In this document: positions 26,324-34,838 of the stretch, in pieces | Position numbering within the stretch: the first letter of the stretch is position 1 | How the letters are laid out: each line of letters starts with the position of its first letter | Source: UBA5078 sp033721235 | Lineage (GTDB): Bacteria; Pseudomonadota; Gammaproteobacteria; Pseudomonadales; Pseudohongiellaceae | Length of the DNA: 64,000 nt | Assembly: GCA_033721235.1 (NCBI GenBank) | Contig: JAWWAY010000001.1 | Span: forward strand, 1 to 64,000 | Direction of reading: 5' to 3' | Made by a program: the position numbers and the translations under genes | Notes under the pieces: model-generated | Told to the model about the DNA's origin: nothing | Databases searched by the model: none | Seen by the model: the letters and a program-made list of their open reading frames with translations, nothing else

Positions 26324-26351
26324 AAGGGCTCGCATTGCGGGCCCTTTTTTT
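26324..26351. terminator. Terminator after flaG, probably bidirectional
   Basis: AAGGGC-t-CGC and GCG-g-GCCCTT form a strong stem with a three-base loop, followed by seven T on the plus strand. The complementary A run on the other side lies at the convergent MOSC gene, so it may serve both strands. Confidence 0.82.
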
Positions 26352-26817
26352 ATGGGGCAGAAACTATCTCTTGCCCGGCCCTTATTGTACCGCTCTTAAT
26401 AACCGCGCATCGCAATCCACCTTTATGGACCAAGTGGGGAAACACTAGAGGGGTGAGCGCCTTTGCTAGGCTCCGACAAGGCTCGCATAATTCGACGCCG
26501 TAAAGCACACAGTCGCCGATGCGCAGTTCTTTGCCAATATAGGCGTTTAAATCGATACCGCGGGTAAGGATATTGCGCCTAAAATCACCGTACGCTAGAC
26601 GTAAACCTGTGATTTCATTAAAACGCTCGATTTGCTCGGCGCTGATAAGGGTGACGTCTTCTTTTCGTAGTGTGGGCTCATAGCCTTCCAAGGCCTGTTG
26701 GGGCTGGTAGTAGCGATCACCCTTGATGCCAGCATAGGCTACCAGTTCAGCGCTTTGAACGGCGCTTGGTGCCGTCTGTGAGCTTGTGGCTAGATAGATC
26801 TTCTCAACGATGGCCAT
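26350..26817 (-). CDS. MOSC domain protein
   Basis: A stand-alone MOSC domain of 155 aa. MOSC domains occur in molybdenum cofactor sulfurases and in YiiM/YuaD-type proteins acting on hydroxylated purines. Visible family marks are GIKGDRYY near residue 31, LISAEQIERFNE, FRRNILTRGIDLNAYIG and the Cys motif LCEPCRSLA around residue 112. No N-terminal partner domain is present. The gene stands alone between flaG and fliD and interrupts an otherwise flagellar cluster on the opposite strand. Its substrate is unknown. Confidence 0.85.
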   Translation of the reverse strand: MAIVEKIYLATSSQTAPSAVQSAELVAYAGIKGDRYYQPQQALEGYEPTLRKEDVTLISAEQIERFNEITGLRLAYGDFRRNILTRGIDLNAYIGKELRIGDCVLYGVELCEPCRSLAKALTPLVFPHLVHKGGLRCAVIKSGTIRAGQEIVSAP

Positions 26818-26976
26818 AGTGCTTCCTAGGCATGAAACAGGCGCTAAATGTAGACCAAAACAATGGCGCTAGGCAAACCCCACGAGGCCTGCCCATGGCG
26901 GCAAGCAGCGGAACACCCCGTCGGCTCTGGGCGGCAATCGTTTGCCATAGGGGGAGGCGACGAAAATGAATAGGGT

Positions 26977-27003
26977 TTAAGAAAAATGGGAAATAGCCGA
27001 TAA
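26977..27003 (+). promoter_or_regulatory. Candidate sigma28 promoter for fliD
   Basis: A perfect FliA -10 element, GCCGATAA (26996-27003), is preceded after 15 bases by TTAA (26977-26980), one mismatch from TAAA. The leader to the fliD ATG would be about 125 bases. Confidence 0.55.
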
Positions 27004-27044
27004 AACAAAGAGAAGCAATATAAATAACAAGACTGCGAGTGCTC

Positions 27045-27060
27045 TGGCACGCAAATTGAA
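27045..27060 (+). promoter_or_regulatory. Possible sigma54 promoter for fliD
   Basis: TGGCAC-GCAAA-TTGAA has a perfect -24 element and correct spacing, but the conserved GC of the -12 element is GA. In Pseudomonas the fliD operon depends on FleQ and sigma54, which makes it worth noting despite the mismatch. Confidence 0.35.
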
Positions 27061-27138
27061 TTGACGCCAGTATTGATACACATTTGCCGTTGCCGATGGA
27101 GGCTAAGGCGGCAAGATAATGGGTAGCCTGGAGATAAA

Positions 27139-30100
27139 ATGGCATCGATACAGTCCTTGGGTATAGGTTCTGGACTGCTGACTAGTGATTTGGTTGACCA
27201 ACTCATTGCAGCAGAGCGGGAGCCTGTCGAGTTACGTCTGGACTCCAAGCAAGCGCTGACAGAAGCAAAGATTACCGCTTTCGGAGAGATAACATCCGTA
27301 CTTTCCTCTTTCGATAGCGCTGTTCAGGCACTAACCCTGCCGTCCTCATTTAACGCCAGCACTGCTACAAGTAGCAACGAGTCGGCCTTAACGGCGACGG
27401 CCAGTAGCGTTGCGACAGCCGGTAGTTATACGGTCTCGGTGAGTCAACTGGCTCAGAATCACGCTATTGCTAGTCAGGCCTATGAAGAGACTAGTGATGT
27501 GGTGGGTACGGGTACTCTTACATTCCGTTTTGGAACCACTACCTTCAATGGTGAGGCCTACGATAGTTTTGATGTTAACGCAGACGTAAGTTCCCGCACC
27601 ATCTCGATCGACTCTACCAACAACACTCTCTCTGGTATTCGAGATGCCATCAATGCTGAAGACTTTGGTGTACAAGCCAGTATCGTCGATGATGGTAGTG
27701 GTTATCGTCTAGTGTTTAAGTCTGAGGACAGCGGGGCAGAAAATAGTATCGAAGTTGTGGCCTCGGGTACCGATGGCCTAAAGGCGCTTAATTTTAATGC
27801 CACGGCGAATAACTTAAGCCTTAATGCAGTGGCAGAGACTGGCTCTTTAGATCTATCAACTGGGGGCGGATTGGATACCGCCGATCTAGCTTTCTCCTTT
27901 AGTTATAACGATGTTGATATGGACGTGGTGGTCAGTAGTGACCCAGCTATCGATACGACTGCGGAAGCCCTTGCTGCCATTCAGTCTGCTATTGATACGC
28001 AGCTTGCGGCAAACGGCTTTGCTGCCGGGGATGTCATTGCCGGCGATGATGGTGATGCGCTTCAACTCTCTACTTTAGAGACGGGATATGGCACTACCCT
28101 AGAGGTGCTCAGTGATGGCACTGCCGCAGAGTTAACCGGTTCGACAACGCTTTCCGCAGGGTTTGATTTTGCTGCTAATAATGCGACCTTTAGTATTTCC
28201 ATTGATGGTGGCGGAGCGCAGGCTATAACGCTGGATACCGCAACGGCAAGCGCACAAGAGACCGTTGACCTCATTAATCAAAAATTTGTGAATGCCGGAA
28301 TTGATAGTGATGTTGAAGCGTCGCTAGACGGTAGTGGAGCGTTGGTCTTTACTCGCCTTTCTAATGGGGCAAGTGCTACCTTGGATATCAGCGCGGTGGA
28401 TGCAGTGGGCACAGGCGCATCGGCAGAGTTGGGCTTAAGTGCCGATACTGCGGCTGGCTTAGATGGTTTTGGCTTAAATGCTGCCGAAGGAGAGGTGTTT
28501 GGCTCGGTTCGTTTGACTCAAACCATAGAAGCCGCAGATGCTCAGTTCTCCGTTAATGGCCTTGATATAACGCGAAGCAGTAATCTTGTTACAGGTGTTA
28601 TTACAGGCACAACACTTAATTTACGCTCGACCACGGATTCCCCAACGACTCTGACAATCGAGAAAGATCCAAGCTCAATCAGTGAGCGCTTGGAGACATT
28701 TGTCAGTGAGTACAATAACGTTAAGGTGTTGACTAATACCTTAACGGAGTTCGACCCAGATGCGGGTGAGAACGGCGAGGGCAGCCTACTCATTGGTGAT
28801 TCCACAATTCGCCGGGCTATGAGTGATATTAATTCATTACTACGTAGTGCGGTAACGGGCCTGACCGGTGATGTGCGTACGCTCTCCGATATTGGAATAT
28901 CGACCGATCAAAATAATGGCTATACGCTTACGTTTGATGCCTCGACCTTCGCGGAAAAATTTGAGACTAATTCTGCCGATATTCTTTCGCTTTTCGCAAC
29001 TTCTGGTTCTACTACCGATAGCCAGATTACCTATACAAGCGCGACTTCTGCGACACAGGCCGGCACTTATGATGTAGAGATCACACGTCTTGCGACAACC
29101 GGTACCTATACTGGCCGCTCCATCGCGGCGCTAGGGGCCGGCAATATAGTGATCGATAGCGATAATAATGAGTTCACTGTGACCGTTAATGGGGTCACTG
29201 CGAACATAAGCTTAGAGCAGGGCACCTACGATACTGCTGATGATCTAGCAGAGCAGATTCAACTGCAGATCAATAGTGATTCTAATGTGGTAGGCGGAAG
29301 TAATTCCGTTACCGTTAGTTTTGACTCGGATAATAACCGCTTCGATTTCGAATCGAATAAGTATGGCTCGGCTTCGGAAATATTGTTTACATCGGTAGAC
29401 TCCACAGTGGCGGATACCCTTGGTTTAGTCACAGATACTCAAGGTGATTTTTTCGGTAATAGTTTGGCTGGCTTAGCGACGCCTAATGGCTTAAGTAGTG
29501 AGAACTTTAATACCGCTGTAACCATAGATTTAGAAACCAGTTTTAAGATTGCCATTAACGGTGTGAGTACTGATCTACTCACGGTGCCTGGCGATAGTGG
29601 TTCGCCTCAAGTTTACAATACGCCAGATGAGCTGATTGCTGCAGTCGAAGGCTTGATTTCGGCGGACCCAGAGTTTGCGGCACAAGAAGCTCAAACCACT
29701 GTTGGTGCGGTGTTAACAGCGGGTCAGGATTTTTCTAGTGAAAACAAGGCGCTTAGCATCAGCCTCGATGGTGGTGATACTGCCACTGAAATTATTATTA
29801 CTGGAGATGCTAGTACTGTCTCTTTCAATTCAGAGACACCTGGCACAATAGAGAATACTCTTGCGGCCGTACAAGATGCTATAGATGCTACTGCTTTGAA
29901 TGGATTAGTCGTCGCTGCTTTGGATGACGATAATCAAATTTATTTTCAGACTGTCGCCACTGGTGATGCTGCCGAAATTCAAGTCACGCAAAACGGCAGT
30001 GCTGCCGAGTTTGTCGGGGGAGTAGCCTTAAGCGCGACGGGTTATGATTTCTCTGTTGATAATGCCACCTTCGACTTAACTATCGACGATGGATCGCCCG

Positions 30101-31365
30101 TATCAATCACTATTGATCAGGCGACCACCGATGCCAGTGATATGTTGGCTAAAGTGCAAGACGCTTTGCTTGCTGCGGGTATCGACGATAGCGTAGAGGC
30201 CAGTTTGGATGGCAGCGATCAATTAGTTTTTACTTACCTGGGTGATACGGGAACTGACACTCAGATTGAGATAAGCAATGTGGTGGGTAGCGCTGCAACC
30301 GAGTTAGGTTTAAGCAATACCACTGTCAATGGCTTGGGTGGTTTGGGCATTGGGGGCGCCAATGGCACGGGTCGAGATGCGATTACAGTGTCCATGGACT
30401 ATGTTTACGATGCCGATACAGAGCTGGGTCAGTTTACGTTCTCCACGGGTAGCAACGACGATGAGATTAGTTTTAGCAGCATCAGTACGGGAGCGGGCAA
30501 CCGGCTTGGCTTAGTCGTTGGCACTAATCCGGCCGATTCCTCAGTTGCGGGCTTAGATGTGGAAGGGACAATCAATGGCGTTGAGGCCACAGGTGTTGGG
30601 CAATCGCTTACAGGGGTTGCTGGCAATGTTGAAGCGCTTCCCGGTTTTTATCTAAACGCTGCCCACGGCAATCTTGCGGCGAGTACCGTCACCGATACCT
30701 TTAAAGTGATTGTGGATGGCGTGAGCTCGGATGACATCACCCTTGGCAATATCAGCAATACATCCTCGGAAGCAGTGGCTAGTGTGATGCAAACGGCCAT
30801 CAATAATAGTCCATCGCTTCTGGCTGCTGGAGTTTCCGTCACGGTGGAGTACGACACTCAGACGGGAGGCTTTGGCATTATCTCTAATACCACCGGATCT
30901 AGCTCCAGTGTGTCCTTGACCGACATAGCGGGTAATGCAGGGGTGATCTTTGGCTTTAACAGCGGTATTGGGGCTTATGGTAAGGGGGGCAGTAATTCCT
31001 CTGGCGATGCTGACCCTGCGGCAGGCCTGAAGATTAAAGTCACTGGCGGCTCCACCGGTGAGCGAGGCAGCGTGAGTTATATCAATGGTATCGCTAATCA
31101 ATTGAGCGCTCTGTTCGATGATTTTCTTGGCAATAGCGGGCTGTTCGCGGCTAAGACTAATGCCTTAAACGATGATCTAAGCACTATTGCCGATGACAGA
31201 GCGGCATTGGATGCGCGAATAGCGCGCTCAGAGGAGCGCTTACGCTCTTCTTTCTTAACGAACGATATCTTAATTAACCAACTGAATACGACACGAGATT
31301 TTCTGACTTCTCAGCTAGAAATGTTGGAAGCCTTGGCCAGTAATACAGTGAAATCAGACAAATAA
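27139..31365 (+). CDS. fliD: FliD filament cap protein, giant form
   Basis: FliD (HAP2) caps the filament and folds incoming flagellin. At 1408 aa it is two to three times usual length. The N-terminus IQSLGIGSGLLTSDLVDQLI is diagnostic. So is the C-terminal coiled coil YINGIANQLSALFDDFLG and ARIARSEERLRSSFLTNDILINQL followed by FLTSQLEMLEAL. The middle holds about seven similar modules, starting near residues 251, 348, 677, 800, 871, 974 and 1187. Two of them are close relatives: NATFSISIDGG...AGIDSDVEASLDGSGALVFT and NATFDLTIDDG...AGIDDSVEASLDGSDQLVFT. They resemble the inserts in FlgE, FlgK and FliC. It lies 33 bases before fliS. Confidence 0.94.
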   Translation: MASIQSLGIGSGLLTSDLVDQLIAAEREPVELRLDSKQALTEAKITAFGEITSVLSSFDSAVQALTLPSSFNASTATSSNESALTATASSVATAGSYTVSVSQLAQNHAIASQAYEETSDVVGTGTLTFRFGTTTFNGEAYDSFDVNADVSSRTISIDSTNNTLSGIRDAINAEDFGVQASIVDDGSGYRLVFKSEDSGAENSIEVVASGTDGLKALNFNATANNLSLNAVAETGSLDLSTGGGLDTADLAFSFSYNDVDMDVVVSSDPAIDTTAEALAAIQSAIDTQLAANGFAAGDVIAGDDGDALQLSTLETGYGTTLEVLSDGTAAELTGSTTLSAGFDFAANNATFSISIDGGGAQAITLDTATASAQETVDLINQKFVNAGIDSDVEASLDGSGALVFTRLSNGASATLDISAVDAVGTGASAELGLSADTAAGLDGFGLNAAEGEVFGSVRLTQTIEAADAQFSVNGLDITRSSNLVTGVITGTTLNLRSTTDSPTTLTIEKDPSSISERLETFVSEYNNVKVLTNTLTEFDPDAGENGEGSLLIGDSTIRRAMSDINSLLRSAVTGLTGDVRTLSDIGISTDQNNGYTLTFDASTFAEKFETNSADILSLFATSGSTTDSQITYTSATSATQAGTYDVEITRLATTGTYTGRSIAALGAGNIVIDSDNNEFTVTVNGVTANISLEQGTYDTADDLAEQIQLQINSDSNVVGGSNSVTVSFDSDNNRFDFESNKYGSASEILFTSVDSTVADTLGLVTDTQGDFFGNSLAGLATPNGLSSENFNTAVTIDLETSFKIAINGVSTDLLTVPGDSGSPQVYNTPDELIAAVEGLISADPEFAAQEAQTTVGAVLTAGQDFSSENKALSISLDGGDTATEIIITGDASTVSFNSETPGTIENTLAAVQDAIDATALNGLVVAALDDDNQIYFQTVATGDAAEIQVTQNGSAAEFVGGVALSATGYDFSVDNATFDLTIDDGSPVSITIDQATTDASDMLAKVQDALLAAGIDDSVEASLDGSDQLVFTYLGDTGTDTQIEISNVVGSAATELGLSNTTVNGLGGLGIGGANGTGRDAITVSMDYVYDADTELGQFTFSTGSNDDEISFSSISTGAGNRLGLVVGTNPADSSVAGLDVEGTINGVEATGVGQSLTGVAGNVEALPGFYLNAAHGNLAASTVTDTFKVIVDGVSSDDITLGNISNTSSEAVASVMQTAINNSPSLLAAGVSVTVEYDTQTGGFGIISNTTGSSSSVSLTDIAGNAGVIFGFNSGIGAYGKGGSNSSGDADPAAGLKIKVTGGSTGERGSVSYINGIANQLSALFDDFLGNSGLFAAKTNALNDDLSTIADDRAALDARIARSEERLRSSFLTNDILINQLNTTRDFLTSQLEMLEALASNTVKSDK

Positions 31366-31398
31366 ACTTCGAAAACCCACTAAATAGCGGAGAGTATT

Positions 31399-31815
31399 AT
31401 GTACGCAGCGCAAAGTGCTTTAGCACAGTACAAGAAGATCAACACCGAGAGCGGCTTGGAAGGTGCGAGCCCTCATCGATTGATCGAGTTATTGTTCAAT
31501 TGTGCAATCGACAGGCTTGCGCAGGCTAAAGGAGCTATGCAAAGAGAGGATATCCCTCTTAAAGGACTAATGCTGGGCAAAGCCGTTTCTATCATTGGCG
31601 GTTTGCAAGCCAGCTTGGATAAGACTCATAACGAAGAGTTGGCGGGTAATCTCGATGCACTCTATGACTATATGCAGCGTCGTTTGTTAGAGGCGAACTT
31701 GAAGAACGATATTGCGATGGTGGAAGAAGTTGTGGCTCTTTTAGTCCCTGTTAAAGAAGCATGGGAGCAAATTAGCCCAGATCCGACTCCGGCCCCGCAG
31801 CCATCAATTGACTAA
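31399..31815 (+). CDS. fliS: FliS flagellin export chaperone
   Basis: FliS binds the C-terminal D0 helix of flagellin and prevents premature polymerisation. The 138-aa helical protein carries the family marks YAAQSALAQYKKINTESGLEGASPHRLIELLF, LMLGKAVSIIGGLQASLD and LYDYMQRRLLEANLKND. It lies just after fliD and before fleQ. The size is normal although its client is a giant flagellin. Confidence 0.95.
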   Translation: MYAAQSALAQYKKINTESGLEGASPHRLIELLFNCAIDRLAQAKGAMQREDIPLKGLMLGKAVSIIGGLQASLDKTHNEELAGNLDALYDYMQRRLLEANLKNDIAMVEEVVALLVPVKEAWEQISPDPTPAPQPSID

Positions 31816-31998
31816 TTTTCGCGCTCGTTGTCTAATCTCAGAAGGCTGCGGTCGTAATAGGAGTAGCTAGGGTAAATAAGCATCACTAATCGGTGATATA
31901 CTCCTGTTGGAGCCTTACTAGGGCAGCACAGTTTGTGCTTTCTTGGTGTGGCCACTGGAACGGGCAAACAGCTTAGAAGCGAGCTAGGAAAGGTCAAT

Positions 31999-33471
31999 TT
32001 GAATATCGCCGATCACGGTAAAATCTTACTTATTGATGACGATACGAAGTCTAGTCATGACTTAGGAGTAATTCTCGATTTTCTCGGAGAAAAAATTGAG
32101 TTTGCAACTAGTGCGCGCTGGAAGGAAGTTATCGCGGAGCAGTTCGAGAGCCCTGAGTGCGTTCAACTGGCTCTAATAGGTAAGTTCGACGCCGATGTCC
32201 TGCATAAATTAGTGGAGAGTATTCGCTCTTGGGAGGCGGGAATTCCTCTCGTGCTTCTAGGCTTTGACGAGTCTCTGGACTCGCTGCCGGATGAGCTCGC
32301 GAGCGTTGTCACTGCCACCATCCCCTCACCGCCTCGATATCAAAACCTGCTGGATGCCCTGCATAAAGCGCAGGTATACCATCAGCACTATAATCGCCTG
32401 CGCGATATAGGTGGGGTGCGAGACTATAATATGTTTCGATCCCTCGTTGGCAAGAGCCCACAGGTTCAGCGCATTCGCCAGGTTATGGGGCAGGTTGCCG
32501 ATAAGGAAGTGACCGTTCTTATCACAGGGGAGTCGGGTACTGGTAAAGAGGTAGTCGCCAGAAATCTCCATATGAACTCACAGCGCGCGGGTAAGCCTTT
32601 TGTGCCCATTAACTGCGGCGCCATCCCGCCAGAATTGCTGGAGAGCGAGCTGTTCGGCCACGAGAAGGGGGCCTTTACCGGCGCCATATCAACGCGTGTT
32701 GGCCGTTTCGAATTGGCCGAGGGCGGTACTCTATTTTTAGATGAAATCGGCGATATGCCTCTGCCAATGCAGGTGAAGCTACTGCGCGTTTTACAAGAGC
32801 ATAGCTACGAGCGCGTCGGTGGTACTAAAACGATTAGCACGAATGTTAGAATTTTTGCCGCTACCCACAAGAATCTAGAAGACATGATTGAGGAAGGCAC
32901 ATTCCGGCAAGACCTATACTATCGTGTCAATGTGTTCCCCATTGAAATGCCCTCCCTGCGTGAGCGTGCGGATGATATTCCTTATCTGTTGAACGAACTG
33001 ATTAGTCGACTAGAGAATGAAAAGCGCGGCTCTGTTCGATTTAATAGCAGTGCTATTGCCTCTTTATGTCGACATCCTTGGCCCGGCAATGTGAGGGAGC
33101 TAGCAAATTTAGTCGAGCGAATGGCCATCTTGCATCCCCACGGCATTGTGGGCGTCAATGATTTACCCTATAAGTTCAGGCATCTCGATGAATCGGAAAT
33201 TGCGAGCCTCGATAAAATGGAATTGGCGCAAGCGGCCGAGACTCCAGCGCCTAGCAGTGTCGCGCCCGATGACGGCAATGGTGGAGCGCCTCAGGCATTA
33301 TTGCCGCTGAATGGTTTGGACCTAAAAGAGTATTTGTCCAACCTAGAGAAAGACTTGATAGAACAGGCACTGAACGACAGTGGTGGGGTGGTGGCAAGAG
33401 CCGCCGATAGACTGAAGATTCGTCGAACTACGCTAGTAGAAAAAATGCGTAAATATGAGATGCAAAAATAA
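31999..33471 (+). CDS. fleQ: FleQ/FlrA sigma54-dependent flagellar master regulator
   Basis: An enhancer-binding protein that activates sigma54 flagellar promoters. From the N-terminus it has a FleQ-type receiver (ILLIDDDTKSSHDLGVILDFLGE), then a AAA+ domain at about 145-380 with Walker A GESGTGKE, the sigma54 contact loop GAFTGA and Walker B GTLFLDEIGDM. It ends with a Fis-type helix-turn-helix (GGVVARAADRLKIRRTTLVEKMRKY). The frame has no suitable ATG. A TTG at 31999 follows AGGAAAGG by five bases and gives the family's usual length (about 490); a TTG at 31933 is the alternative. It should act on the -24/-12 promoters at flgB, flgJ and flgA. No fleS/fleR genes follow. Confidence 0.9.
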   Translation: MNIADHGKILLIDDDTKSSHDLGVILDFLGEKIEFATSARWKEVIAEQFESPECVQLALIGKFDADVLHKLVESIRSWEAGIPLVLLGFDESLDSLPDELASVVTATIPSPPRYQNLLDALHKAQVYHQHYNRLRDIGGVRDYNMFRSLVGKSPQVQRIRQVMGQVADKEVTVLITGESGTGKEVVARNLHMNSQRAGKPFVPINCGAIPPELLESELFGHEKGAFTGAISTRVGRFELAEGGTLFLDEIGDMPLPMQVKLLRVLQEHSYERVGGTKTISTNVRIFAATHKNLEDMIEEGTFRQDLYYRVNVFPIEMPSLRERADDIPYLLNELISRLENEKRGSVRFNSSAIASLCRHPWPGNVRELANLVERMAILHPHGIVGVNDLPYKFRHLDESEIASLDKMELAQAAETPAPSSVAPDDGNGGAPQALLPLNGLDLKEYLSNLEKDLIEQALNDSGGVVARAADRLKIRRTTLVEKMRKYEMQK

Positions 33472-33477
33472 GACGCC

Positions 33478-34191
33478 TTAGGGCAATGCCACACCGTCTA
33501 TTTCTGCCGCCTCTAATAGGACTTTAGTGACATTTCCCGAGCCGCTGACTTGCTCCAGTTTAACAAGTAGATAACCCCAGTTAATCGCCATCCATATACT
33601 CGTCTGCCGCTTGCTATCACTCGCTCGCACGCGTATCAATTTGACCGTATCGATATCGCCTAGTGGTGTCGCGACTTTCTCGTAAGCGCTAATGCGGTAG
33701 AGATGCTCCTCGACTTGGTCACCATCCAATACCTGATAGCTAAACTCGGTTTGCTCATTTGCTGCCAGGTCGATTCCGAGTTGCACAGAAAAATTAAGCT
33801 TATCGAGAACCTGTGGCTGTAAGGCAATGGTGAAGGCTTCGTCTTCGATGCGGCTGTCAGCCATCATCAGGCTCCAATCAAATTCAATTTTTTCGTTGGT
33901 GCTTCCGGGGCCGGTTTGCTCGTAGGAGTAGTGTGAGGACTTCACCTGGTTTTCATTTAGCGTGAACTCACTCACTTCGCGTACGCTACCCACGTCAAAA
34001 CCGAAGACGGAAAGCTGCAGCGAGTTCTGAATAAGGTAAGTGTTGTCTGAGGATTGCGTGGCGCTGCGGCGGGCGCTAGCACTTAGGCCCATGGTTGAGG
34101 CGGTATAGCTGGCGTCGAACTCCAGCGGTGTGGCCTGAGATGACACACAATACCCTAACAGCAAACAAGCCAAAGCCAAGCGCTGTCCCAT
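33478..34191 (-). CDS. DUF3108 exported protein
   Basis: A 237-aa protein of the DUF3108 family, of unknown function. A signal peptide (LALACLLLGYCVSSQA) leads into a beta-rich domain with EFDASYTASTMGLSASARRS and a C-terminal IWMAINWGYLLVKLEQV, the family pattern. It starts with a one-base overlap with the purN stop, so it is translationally coupled to purMN, an association common in gammaproteobacteria. It is probably periplasmic. Confidence 0.82.
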   Translation of the reverse strand: MGQRLALACLLLGYCVSSQATPLEFDASYTASTMGLSASARRSATQSSDNTYLIQNSLQLSVFGFDVGSVREVSEFTLNENQVKSSHYSYEQTGPGSTNEKIEFDWSLMMADSRIEDEAFTIALQPQVLDKLNFSVQLGIDLAANEQTEFSYQVLDGDQVEEHLYRISAYEKVATPLGDIDTVKLIRVRASDSKRQTSIWMAINWGYLLVKLEQVSGSGNVTKVLLEAAEIDGVALP

Positions 34192-34838
34192 TAAGCAAAT
34201 TCCCTCACACCACTAGCGTCCAGTTTATTGCCGTCTAGAAAAGCAATATTGCCTTTTGTGCTTAGGCGTTTTGCCGCAAACCAAGTGACTGCCTTGGGGT
34301 AGATAATATGTTCTTGCTGCGCCACTCGTTTGGCTAGCTCATCGGCATTGTCGCCGTCCTGAATGTCGACCACCGCCTGCAAGACGACAGGCCCTCCGTC
34401 CAACTCTTCGGTGACAAAATGAACGCTCACGCCGTGCTGTTTCTCGCCAGCGTCTAGTACTCGTTGATGAGTATTGGTGCCGCGATAATTGGGCAGTAGG
34501 GAAGGGTGAATATTCAGAATTCGCCCGCTATAGTGCTGGACGAAGCCCGCACTTAAAATTCGCATGAAGCCCGCGAGCACAACCAAATCTGGCTCATAAG
34601 AGTCGATTTTCTCTGCCAATGCGGCGTCGAAGCTTTCCCTATCTGCGAAGAGCTTATGATCGATGACATCTGCCGGTATATTGGCATTTGCCGCTCGCTG
34701 CAGGCCATAGGCATCGGCTTTGTTGCTGATCACGCCCTTAATGGCATACTGGCCGGAATCGCTTGCGTCTATTAGAGCCTGCAGATTACTGCCATTGCCA
34801 GAAATAAGAACAACAACTGAGCAAGGGCTAGCAGCCAT
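34191..34838 (-). CDS. purN: Phosphoribosylglycinamide formyltransferase
   Basis: PurN transfers a formyl group from 10-formyltetrahydrofolate to GAR, the third step of purine synthesis. The conserved SGNGSNLQALID loop binds phosphoribose. The catalytic set is Asn and His in RILNIHPSLLPNYRGTNTHQR and Asp in the HFVTEELDGGPVV loop. The 215-aa length is standard. It overlaps purM by one base upstream and the DUF3108 gene by one base downstream. Confidence 0.96.
   Translation of the reverse strand: MAASPCSVVVLISGNGSNLQALIDASDSGQYAIKGVISNKADAYGLQRAANANIPADVIDHKLFADRESFDAALAEKIDSYEPDLVVLAGFMRILSAGFVQHYSGRILNIHPSLLPNYRGTNTHQRVLDAGEKQHGVSVHFVTEELDGGPVVLQAVVDIQDGDNADELAKRVAQQEHIIYPKAVTWFAAKRLSTKGNIAFLDGNKLDASGVREFA

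Larger units (their letters stand above)
26818..27138. other. Intergenic region upstream of fliD
   Basis: No convincing gene; the minus-strand frames here are Ser/Pro/Arg-rich and lack family character. The right half holds two promoter candidates for fliD, annotated separately at 26977-27003 and 27045-27060. Confidence 0.6.

Noticed and set aside
26804..27248. Two minus-strand frames upstream of fliD
   Set aside because: They overlap each other and the fliD start, are Arg/Ser/Cys-rich, and the interval holds promoter elements for fliD.
22135..31365. CRISPR or tandem DNA repeats inside the giant flagellar genes
   Set aside because: Repeats exist only at protein level; the DNA copies are diverged at synonymous sites and unevenly spaced.
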